Shown: piece after piece, positions 1 through 8,804 of the stretch
How positions within the stretch are numbered: the first letter of the stretch is position 1
Layout of the letters: each line of letters opens with the position of its first letter
From: Orychophragmus violaceus
Taxonomy: Eukaryota > Streptophyta > Magnoliopsida > Brassicales > Brassicaceae
Length of the DNA stretch: 64,000 nt
Direction: 5' to 3'
NCBI GenBank assembly: GCA_030180135.1
Contig: CM058233.1
Coordinates: 24,647,615 to 24,711,614, forward strand
The notes under the pieces: generated by a model
The model's database searches: none
The model's input: the letters and a program-made list of their open reading frames with translations, nothing else
Told to the model about the DNA's origin: nothing
Program-made: the position numbers and the translations under genes

Positions 1-11
1 CTCTCACAGTT

Positions 12-29
12 TGGCGCCGTCTGTGGGGA
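12..29 (+). other. Primer binding site of Tat-1
   Basis: TGGCGCCGTCTGTGGGGA starts four bases after the LTR end. This motif is common just inside Tat-lineage gypsy elements. I have not matched it to a specific tRNA. Confidence 0.7.
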
Positions 30-77
30 TATAGAAGTTTCTAACACTCAAAACCATCGACTAGCGGATCCGAAGAT

Positions 78-161
78 ATGGTTACCAACGAAAACAGAAA
101 CAAAGCCGATCCACTGAATATTGTGACCAACAATATGATCATTTTAGGATCGCAATACTGA
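78..161 (+). pseudogene. Gag stub of Tat-1 (27 codons)
   Basis: An ATG at 78 opens a 27-codon frame (begins MVTNENRNKADP) that stops at 159-161, where a Tat gag of several hundred residues is expected. Only about 120 bp follow before the Athila insertion site, and the sequence beyond the Athila element resumes in the protease region. The bulk of gag was therefore deleted from Tat-1. The deletion could precede or accompany the Athila insertion, but the Athila target duplication is clean, which favours an independent deletion. Confidence 0.5.
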
Positions 162-283
162 TGAGATACAATATCCTCGATCAAAGCTTACCAAAGACGA
201 GCTGAAACAAACGCTCACTGGTCCGTTCCTTCTCAATCTCCAAACGATATAAAAACGTTTGAAGAGTGCGAGACTGCAGACAT

Positions 284-1462
284 TGATAGGTGTAAAGTTT
301 TAACCCTATACTAACTGCAAGTGCACAATAATATCAATGTAGTACTTAGGGTATCGAATCCACGAGGACTTTAGGAAACGATAGATTTAGAACATAAAAG
401 ATTAAACTAGGAGAAAGCAAATGTGATTAGAAACTAAAAGCAAGCAGGAAAGTAAATCAGTAGCAGGGTTTGTTGTAAGCAATCAAACGAAGCGTTAGGT
501 CAAGGGAGTTCTCAGGAAATCAGGAACATAGGCTATCAATCAAGCGGGATCTAATTAAGAACTGTTCTAGAACTGGAATCACAGAAGTATAAGAAACCAA
601 CTTTTGTTGCGAATCCTATCTATGTCTAACAACCTAGCAAACCAACTTTCGTTGTGAATTCTAGAGTTCCAAACAAGCATTAATATCAAGTCTTTTGTTC
701 ACAATTCCTCTAAACCAAATTTCTTTGCGAGTAGATCAAATTGCTCATCTAGGTTCTTTCTAGCTAATTAACCAACTGTCGTTGTGGAAATCAACCTAAC
801 ATCAATAATCTAAGTGGCCAATTCAGATCAAGCATTAAGAACGACCCTAGATGAAGAACTAACAAATATGAATCCCTATAGATTTATCAACCTATAATTC
901 TATGAAATCCCCAATGAGAATCCCTAAACCTAACAGGTAAACTACTCAGACATGATCATCAAAACAGAAGACATCATGAATAGAAAACCAAATATCATAA
1001 AACAGAATAAAGAACTGGGGTTCAAAATCCTCTCTCTTTCAAGAACAAGATCAGCCCCTAACTCTCTCTTAAAATAAAATAAAACTTAGAGCTGAAAGCG
1101 TAGCCTAAACAATGGCTTAAAAACTCTAATATAATGATCTAAAGTCGGATGGGGCTTCTTTGTAATTATGAGAAACTTCTGGGAAAAGTGCAATATCCAA
1201 ACTCTTGATAAAACTCGCCGAGAAAAGTCTGTGTCGACCTTGTGTCGATCGATGCACATGTTGTGTCGATCGACACAGGTCTGTGAAATGGGCAGTGAAC
1301 TCTTCTTCTCGGGTTAAATCTCCAAACTGCTCCAGAATGCGCCATAATCTCCAAATCCACTCCAAACGTGTCTAGACCTGAAAACATAGATAATAGGACT
1401 CTAAAAGACTCGATAAGAAGACATATACCATGGTTAAAAACCCTAAAATCCATGGTATATCA
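284..1462 (-). repeat. Athila-like 3' LTR (left copy)
   Basis: It begins TGATAGGTGTAAAG and ends CATGGTATATCA on the plus strand, giving TG...CA ends. It contains a pair of TCGATCGA motifs at 1241-1278. It is flanked on the left by GACAT and on the right by the polypurine tract. Confidence 0.92.
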
Positions 1463-1477
1463 ACTCCCCCACACTTA
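1463..1477 (-). other. Polypurine tract of the Athila-like element
   Basis: On the minus strand, TAAGTGTGGGGGAG lies immediately before the 3' LTR. Two further copies of the same tract lie inside the element, near 1635 and 2391. Confidence 0.75.
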
Positions 1478-2806
1478 GCCATTGCTTGCCCTCAAGCAAA
1501 CTAGAGAACTTAAACATGGTGAAGAGGTTTGAAAACTTTCAGAAACTCTTTTTATCTTAGAAGCAACAACACTCAGATCCCCTTAGTAAACCAGTGAAAG
1601 AATCAACAGCAAGATATCAAGACCAACATGTACTTCCCCCACACTTAGCAACTGTCCTAAGTAAACTCCACAATCAATCCAAGCAATTCAAATTCACCCT
1701 ATTGATTTCTTAAGCATATTAAGTGCGGTCTCACCTAAGGATTATCGATCAAAGTGCACATGGATTCTTACTTTGCCAGCTCTAGACCACATACTATCTT
1801 TTTCTGGTTCCTTTTCTTCTCTTTTCCCTTCCTCAGCATTTTTATTTTTCCCCATTGGGTATCATTTTTTTTTTTATAAGTGCTCTTCCCGTTAAGGGGT
1901 GTACTTTGGACACATTCCATGGATCGCACAGGAGGTAATAGTGTTTGCTACTACTCCCGTGACCACTTCGGAGCTACTAGCTCATCCTCAGTTTATTATC
2001 TCTTTTTTTTTTTACTTTATGGAAGGGGAGAAGGGAACCATACTCGGACAGGTTTACCAGCTGTGTCAGAACTAACAAAGGATTCCGACTCAAGGTATAC
2101 CAAGCCCTTAGGTGAGAAAATTTAGTCAAGTTAAGGGTGAAGTCAGTTAAGGCTCCTCTGAATACCTGAATTGATATGGGTATCCTCAGTAGGTTGATCC
2201 GTGTTGGGTTTTCTAATAGTCATAGATAGATCTTTCAGCTTCATCCCAATGGTTACTTAAGTTCCTGGAAGATGTTGTTAACTTCTCAAAAATTCACTGT
2301 TTCTTACTTAAACTGGTTTTGACTCAATAAAACAAAATTTTGAAAAACGGGACTGACTCTAAGAAAACAGAAGCGTGCATCAGTAGCTACCTCCCCCACA
2401 CTTGAAACACACTGTCCCCAGTGGTGTCAAGCCCAGGATTGGTGAGAATAATCAAATTGAAGAACAATCCGAAAGTTTCGGAACACTTACCTGTTGTCGT
2501 CCTGCGTCGATCGATGCCAAAAGGGTGTCGATCGATGCAGTGCGAATATGCTCGCGGTTATTTAGATAACCGATGTCTGAACCGCAATTGAATCGGCTAA
2601 CTAGAAATTGCATATGCATCGAACGATGCACTAGATGTGTCGATCGATGCAGTGCGATTCTCACGCCTCTTAACACACTTAAACAGAAAAATCAAAACAC
2701 TAAAATCAAAACGAAAAATAAAAACGAAAACGAACCTAACAGTGGGTTGCCTCCCACTTAGTGCTTGTTTTTAGTCATTAGCTTGACTATGGAAAGGAGA
2801 TCAGAC
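1478..2806 (-). other. Non-coding 3' interior of the Athila-like element
   Basis: No coding frame is supportable. The segment holds two additional polypurine-tract copies (about 1635 and 2391), a poly-T stretch near 1868, TCGATCGA motifs at 2504-2541 and 2611-2655, and on the minus strand the GTGGGAGGCAACCCACT box seen downstream of pol in Athila-type elements. Confidence 0.6.
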
Positions 2807-3922
2807 TTATGGGGGATTCAACAGAGACGTGGAGTGTCTCTGTGAATGTCTCTTCATCCAAGGTGGCGTATAAGCACTCGGATCATGAGATCTCCCAAGG
2901 AAAGAGCGAAGAGAACCAGGGCGGGAGCGAAGCTTGGGTGGGATTCTGCGTTTTCCTGCATTCAAAACTGAGGGATTAGGAGGTTTAAGTTTAGAAGCTT
3001 TATGCCTTACCTTTGAGGGAAATGAGATGTCTGGAGCTTTCTGCTTATGAGCAGTTGCTGGCACTGAAGATGTTAGAACAAGTTCAGAATGAACTGCCAT
3101 CTTCTCCTCTCCAATTGGAACCTCTGGTTCCACCTCAACACTGAAGCTCTGTCCATCAATGGTGGCTCTCTGCTTCCTGTACATCTTGAACTGCAATGGC
3201 TTATCTCCCAGTTGGAGATCAATCAGACCACATCTCACATCTATCACAGCTCCCGCAGTAGCTAAAAATGATCTTCCAAGCAGCAAAGGATCATCTGGCT
3301 CAACATTGTACTTCAGCACTACAAAGTCTGTTAGAATTAAGTAGTTTCCAACTCTGATAGGTACATCCTCAAGAACACCTTCGGGGTACCTCTTTGATAG
3401 ATCAGCTAGGATAAGAGAGATCCTAGTAGGCTGAAATTCCATAAGTCCTAATATCTTAGCCACAGAGTATGGCATGAGATTCACACCAGATCCTAAATCA
3501 CACATAGAATGCCTGAATCTGCCCTTAGAGATGGAACAATCAAGAACAAAGACTCCTGGGTCTGGAAGCTTCTCTGAAATCTGAATCAGCTGCTTTTCCA
3601 TCACTTTCATGCAATTAGCTTCGTATAGCTCATGTTTGGACAGCTTAGGAGGCTTAGAATGTGGTAATTGAGGCTCAAAGACTCGTTCTGAGACTATTGC
3701 AGAGTTCCGGTCCCATCTGCGATCTGTGTCGATCGATGCACGTTGTGTGTCGATTGACACAAGGCGATTTCGAACAATTTCATCAGACGTGTCGGGACTG
3801 TGTCGATCGATGCAAGAGTTGTGTCGATCGATGCTTGTCTCAGACAGACGGAATTCATCCAGAAATTCTGAGATTATGCTCTCTTCTTCTCCTAGCAATT
3901 CAATCCCATCTCTTGTGATCAC
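2807..3922 (-). pseudogene. Athila-type gag C-terminus and aspartic protease
   Basis: The 371-residue frame carries a retropepsin-like core: residues around 120-165 read VFVLDCSISKGRFRHSMCDLG, then SGVNLMPYSVAKILGL. This matches the Athila protease pattern C-D-L-G-A/S-x-V-x-L-M-P. A second conserved stretch, DDPLLLGRSFLATAGAVID, follows. The enzyme would process the Gag-Pol polyprotein. Near the start the frame contains SIDRH and SIDTQRASIDTD peptides that simply translate the TCGATCGATGCA DNA motif. The frame ends without continuing into reverse transcriptase. Upstream it connects, through stops near 3961 and 4106, to the gag-like frame at 4106-4501, so the original reading frame is broken. 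Confidence 0.75.
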
Positions 3923-4105
3923 ATCATTGACGTGTTGCCTCTGTTCAGTTTTTATAGCTTAATTCTGCCTCTGTATTGCTCCAGCTGTTTGTTGAATTTT
4001 GATATCTAGCTCCTTCACATGTGTGCTCAAAGATTTAAACTTCCCGTTCAGATTTTTATACAATGCATCTATCTTTGATCTTAAGGACACATCGATCTGT
4101 TGTTG

Positions 4106-4501
4106 TCACTCAAGAAACTGTTCCATCATTGTTTCCAATCTTCTCTTATGCGTAGGTGCAGACGGTACTTGGTAAGAAGAAACACCATAGTTCCTTGAAA
4201 AGGAGTTACTATGTTGCTGGAAGGGTTCCTGGAAAGCAGATTTCTGACTGTAGAATCCATTCCCATCAGCGCAGTCGATAGCTTTTTGCGCATACATTCC
4301 AAGTAGAAGACTATGTAGAGAGTCAACTTTGTTCTTCAGCCCAGCTATCTGTGAATTGTCAATCCCTGAGCTGAAAATATCATTCCGACACATCGTCCTT
4401 ACGGATCTCTTAGTCTTCTTGGTGATTCCGCAAAATGTGTCGACCGATGCAAGAAGAGCGTCGATCGATGCAATGCGAAATCTATGTCGATCGACACACA
4501 T
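4106..4501 (-). pseudogene. Gag-like fragment of the Athila-like element
   Basis: This 131-residue frame lies just downstream of the PBS and upstream of the protease frame, which is the position of gag. It begins with peptides translated from TCGATCGA motifs (ASIDALLASVDTF) and continues with a glutamine- and serine-rich stretch (residues about 85-115) like Athila gag spacer sequence. No zinc knuckle is visible and the length is far below a full Athila gag. A stop at 4106 separates it from a further readable stretch (coiled-coil-like, 3960-4100). Confidence 0.45.
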
Positions 4502-4639
4502 GACCGTGTCGATCGATGCAAGCCGATTCTGTTGAACCTGACCTGCAAAACAGAGAAAAACAGAAAAATAAATCAGTAAAACAAAAACGAAAAACCTAGT
4601 TTAAACCCTAAGTTCAAATCTATCGAAGACTCAAAAGAG

Positions 4640-4657
4640 TCCCCGGCAACGGCGCCA
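4640..4657 (-). other. Primer binding site (tRNA-Asp) of the Athila-like element
   Basis: On the minus strand TGGCGCCGTTGCCGGGGA is complementary to the 3' end of plant tRNA-Asp(GTC). It lies six bases from the LTR end. Confidence 0.9.
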
Positions 4658-4663
4658 AAAACT

Positions 4664-5852
4664 TGATAGGTGTAAAGTTTTAACCCTATACTAACTGCAA
4701 GTGCACAGTAATATCAATGTAGTACTTCGGGTATCGAATCCACGAGGACTCTAGGCAACGATAGATTTAGAACATAAAAGATTAAACTAGGAGAAAGCAA
4801 ATGTGATTAGAAACTAAAAGCAAGCAGGAAAGTAAATCAGTAGCAGGGTTTGTTGTAAGCAATCAAACGAAGCGTTAGGTCAAGGGAGTTCTCAGGAAAT
4901 CAGAAACATAGGCTATCAATCAAGCGGGATCTAATTAAGAATTGTTCTAGAACTGGAATCACAGAAGTATAAGAAACCAACTTTCGTTGCGAATCCTATC
5001 TATGTCTAACAACCTAGCAAACCAACTTTCGTTGTGAATTCTAGAGTTCCAAACAAGAATTAATCTCAAGTCTTTTGTTCACAATTTCTCTAAACCAAAT
5101 TTCTTTGCGAGTAGATCAAATTGCTCATCTAGGTTCTTTCTAGCTAATTAACCAACTGTCGTTGTGGAAATCAACCTAACATCAATAATCTAAGTGGCCA
5201 ATTCAGATCAAGCAATAAGAACAACCCTAGATGAAGAACTAACAGATATGAATCCCTACAGATTTATCAACCTATAATTCCATGAAATCCCTAATGAGAA
5301 TCTCTAAACCTAACAAGTAAACTACTCAGACATGATCATCAAAACAGAAAACATCATGAATAGAAAACCAAATATCATAAAACAGAATAAAGAACTGGGG
5401 TTCAAAATCCTCTCTCTTTCAAGAACAAGATCAGCCCCTAACTCTCTATGATAATAAAATAAAACTTAGAGCTGAAAGCGTAGCCTAAACAATGGCTTAA
5501 AAACCCTAATATAATGATCTAAAGTCGGCTGGGGCTTCTTTGTAATTATGAGAAACTTCTGGGAAAAAGTGCAATATCCAAACTCTTGGAAAACTCGCCG
5601 AGAAAAGTATGTGTCGACCTTGTGTCGATCGATGCACATGTTGTGTCGATCGACACAGGTCTGTGAAATGGGCAGTGAACTCTTCTTATCGGGTTAAATC
5701 TCCAAACTGCTCCAGAATGCGCCATAATCTCCAAATCCACTCCAAACGCGTCTAGACCTGAAAACATAGATAATAGGACTCCAAAGGACTCTAAAAGACT
5801 CGATAAGAAGACATATACCATGGTTAAAAACCCTAAAATCCATGGTATATCA
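4664..5852 (-). repeat. Athila-like 5' LTR (right copy)
   Basis: It matches 284-1462 over its full length, with scattered substitutions and a short duplication near 5780-5795. It is followed by the target duplication GACAT and then by resumed Tat-1 pol sequence. Confidence 0.92.
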
Positions 5853-5857
5853 GACAT

Positions 5858-6448
5858 TGACCGACCGCACAACGATCCAAAGTTTTGATCGACACCGGAA
5901 GTTCCATGGATGTGATTTTCCGTTATACCTTAAGAAGAATGAACATCAGTTTATCTGAAGGATCTCCAACCCCAAAACCCTTAACAGGATTCACAGGAGA
6001 CACAACAATGACCCTCAGAACAATCAGGCTGCCGGTACGAGCTGGAGGAATAACCAAAGTCGTCGAGTTATCAGTAGTGGAAGCTCCGGCGATCTACAAC
6101 GTACTTATGGGAACTAAGTGGATAAATTCCATGAGAGCTGTCCCGTCGACATATCACCTCTCCTTGAAGTTTCCAACACCTGGCGGAGTCACGACAATAT
6201 GGGGAAATCAAGTTCAATCCCGATCTTGTTTCATGGCCGAACACAAACTCAGAAATCCGACGATCGAGATCCCTCGAAAGCCGAAGCGACCGCGGATAGA
6301 ACCAAACCAAGGAGTTGCAGAAAAACCTAAAAAAGCCGAGGAAGAAGAAGACGACGAGCCTTGCGAACCTGTGATATCAGTCTGCATAGACGAGGAGCAT
6401 CCAGAACGATGCGTAGATATCGGAGCAAATCTCGATGACTCAATTTAA
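5858..6448 (+). pseudogene. Tat-1 pol: aspartic protease
   Basis: The frame starts at the Athila insertion point and reads LIDTGSSMDVIFRYTLRRM, a retropepsin active site (D-T-G-S-S). A second block, VVEAPAIYNVLMGTKWINSM, corresponds to the flap and second-strand region in Tat proteases. It runs into an acidic linker (EEEEDDEPCEP) and stops at 6446-6448, before reverse transcriptase. The stop and a later frame change break the polyprotein. The same region occurs in Tat-2 (57808-57590). Confidence 0.8.
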
Positions 6449-7390
6449 AAAGGCATAGTATTGTGTCTCCGGAAAAAACGTGAACAGTTTCGCTTGGTCC
6501 GCAGAAGACATGCCTGGGATTAGTATGGAAATTACATGTCACGAACTAAACGTAAACCCAACGATCAAACCCGTCAGGCAGAAAAGAAGGAAGCTAGGAT
6601 CCGAACGGACTAAAGCGGTCAACAACCAAGTGGTGAGATTACTAAAAGTCGGCTCAATCATCGAAGCCAAGTATCTAGATTGGCTCGCAAACCCCGTAGT
6701 AGTAAAAAAGAAGAACGAAAAATGGAGGGTTTCCGTTGACTTCACGGATCTGAATAAGGCATGCCCCAAGGACAATTTCCGCTTCCGCATATAGATCGGC
6801 TGGTGGAGGCGACCGCAGGAAACAAACTGCTCACATTTATGGACGCTTTTTCAGGGTACAATCAGATCATGATGAACCCAGACGATCGGGACAAAACCAC
6901 TTTCGTCACTGACAGGGGGATTCATTGCTACAAGATTATGCCTTTCGGCTTTAAGAACGCCAGAGCAACATATCAGCAACTAGTAATCAAATTGTTCGCT
7001 GAACAGCTCGGAAAGACCATGGAAGTATACATATACGATATGCTGGTCAAGTCCCTCGAGGTACAAGATCACGAGAACACCTTCGGGAATGTTTCGAGCA
7101 ACTGAACAAGCATAACATGAAGCTCAATCTGACCAAATGCAGATTCGAGGTGGCATCCGGAGAATTTCTTGGATACCTCGTGACTCGCCGAGGCATCGAA
7201 GCAAACTCGAAATAGATCAGCGCCCTGATTCAAATGTCCTCGCCGACGACGAAGCGCAAAGTTCAGCGATTAACAGGACACATAGCAATGCTAAACAAGT
7301 TCATCTCGCGTTCAACCGACAAATGTTTGCCTTTCTATGTCACCTTAAGGGGCAACAAGACTTTCGAGTGGTCAGAAAAACGTGAGGAAG
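6449..7390 (+). pseudogene. Tat-1 pol: reverse transcriptase with altered catalytic motif
   Basis: The domain is read across at least two frames. Visible blocks are WLANPVVVKKKNEKWRVSVD, then FTDLNKACPKD (fingers), FMDAFSGYNQI (motif A aspartate present), and MPFGFKNARATYQQL. At 7025-7050 the palm motif reads VYIYDMLVKS. Tat-lineage enzymes normally have VYIDDMLVKS, so the first aspartate of the catalytic pair is tyrosine here (TAC at 7034-7036). Frameshifts occur near 6780 and 7100. Tat-2 carries the same Asp-to-Tyr change. The product cannot be an active polymerase. Confidence 0.85.
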
Positions 7391-7850
7391 CCTTCCAACA
7401 ACTGAAAGAGATATTTGGCGAATTCGCTGGTATTGGCGAAACCAATCGAAGGAGAACCTCTGTTCCTATACACAGCAATATCAGCTAACGCAAGTGAGTG
7501 GGGGTACTTATCAGAGAAGATCGTGGGGAACAAAAGCCAATTTTCTACGTCAGCCAAACACTAACGGATGCAGAAATTCGCTACCCACAAATCGAGAAAC
7601 TAGCACTCGCACTAGTAATGTCCACTCGGAAGTTAAGACCATATTTCCAATCTCATTCAATCGTAGTCGTAACAACCTTTCCGTTGCGGACGATCCTCCA
7701 TAGTCCAAGCCAGTCCGGGAGATTAACCAAATGGGCGATAGAACTCAGCGAGTTCGACATTGTGTATCGATCCAGAACATGCGCGAAGTCGCAAGTACTA
7801 GCAGATTTCTTGGTCGAACTATCGCAAGAAGGAGCAGAGGAATGAGCAGA
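7391..7850 (+). pseudogene. Tat-1 pol: first (gypsy-type) RNase H
   Basis: Readable blocks are GVLIREDRGEQKPIFYVSQT, LTDAEIRYPQIEKLALALV, and SGRLTKWAIELSEFDIVYRS, then ADFLVEL. These are the conserved order of the gypsy RNase H and tether region. The start of the domain is frame-shifted relative to the reverse transcriptase. RNase H removes template RNA during reverse transcription. Confidence 0.75.
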
Positions 7851-8290
7851 AGACTCAGAGTGGTTACTTCATGTCGATGGCTCCTCGTCAAAATAAGGTT
7901 TCGGAGTAGGAATCCGCCTGATATCGCCAACCGGAGAAAATTTAGAGCAATCTTTCTGCTTAACTTTCCTCGCTTCGAACAACGAAGCAGAATACGAAGC
8001 TATAATTGCCGGGCTAAGACTAGTCCACGCTTTAAAGATTCAAAACATACAAGAATTCTGCGATTCGCAGCTAGTCGCAAGCCAATACAGTGGATAATAC
8101 GAGACAAGGGACCAAAGGATGGAAGCATACCTAAAAATCGTCCATGACCTGGTGAAACCACTCAAGAACTTCAACCTAAAACGAATCCCTCGAGGAGAGA
8201 ACGCACTCGCCAATGCATTAGCAGCCCTCGCCTCGACATCAGAACCGGGCTTAAAGCGGATCATTCCGGTGAAATTTATCGAACACCCGA
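7851..8290 (+). pseudogene. Tat-1 pol: second (archaeal-type) RNase H
   Basis: Across frames the segment reads LHVDGSS, then NNEAEYEAIIAGLRLVHALK, CDSQLVASQYSG and RIPRGENALANALAALAS. The D...E...D order and the N-E-A-E-Y-E-A block are those of the additional aRNH domain known in Tat-lineage pol proteins. A stop (TAA in place of a sense codon near 7895) and frame changes inactivate it. Its presence supports the Tat assignment. Confidence 0.7.
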
Positions 8291-8804
8291 GCATCAAAAA
8301 TTCCGGAACGATCAACCTAGCTTATCCACCCGAAGAAGACGATGAAAACTTTCCACCAGAAGAAGACGATGCCGAGACAAATGTACGAACCGAGGGAGAA
8401 TACGACTGCGACAAAGGATGGATAGAGACAATCCGTTCGTACATAACAAATGGCGAACTCCCTGAAGATAAATGGGCAGCGCGCAAAATCAGAGTACAGG
8501 CTGCTCGCTAATCGACGAGCGACGCGACCAAGCATTAATCCGCATCCAAAATTATCAGCACGTAGGCTCAAGATATTACAACTCGAACGTCCGCAGTAGG
8601 AGATTCCGCGAAGGAGACTTGGTCCTGCGGAAGGTATTTCAAAACACCGGCGAATGAAATGCAGGCAAACTGGGGGCCAACTGGGAAGGACCTTATAAAA
8701 TCACGAGAGTCGTCCGACCAGGCGCGTATGAGTTAACCAACATGGACGACGTCAAAGTTCCCAGGATCTGGAATGCGATGCATCTAAAGAAATACTATCA
8801 TTAA
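8291..8804 (+). pseudogene. Tat-1 pol: integrase remnant with core deleted
   Basis: After the acidic linker (PPEEDDENFPPEEDD) the frame reaches [13 protein letters not shown]. It then jumps, near 8508-8510, directly to the integrase C-terminal part ([45 protein letters not shown]), ending at a TAA at 8802-8804. Tat-2 still holds about 850 bp between the same two points, carrying the zinc finger and the D-D-E core. Tat-1 therefore lacks the catalytic integrase. The C-terminal part retains the G-P-Y motif (WEGPYKI). Confidence 0.8.

Larger units (their letters stand above)
284..5852 (-). mobile_element. Athila-like Ty3/gypsy element without RT or integrase
   Basis: Two LTRs (284-1462 and 4664-5852) in TG...CA form flank a 3.2 kb interior. 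Target duplication GACAT is present at 279-283 and 5853-5857. On the minus strand the 5' LTR is the right-hand copy. It is followed by a PBS complementary to the 3' end of plant tRNA-Asp (4640-4657), as in Athila. The interior keeps only a gag C-terminus and an Athila-type aspartic protease, and no reverse transcriptase or integrase was found. The LTRs differ at a few dozen positions by eye, including a 10-bp duplication in the right copy, so the insertion is not recent. The element is non-autonomous. Confidence 0.92.

Noticed and set aside
3661..3962. Plus-strand frames rich in SID and DRC peptides
   Set aside because: They are shadows of the TCGATCGATGCA DNA repeat opposite the Athila protease frame.
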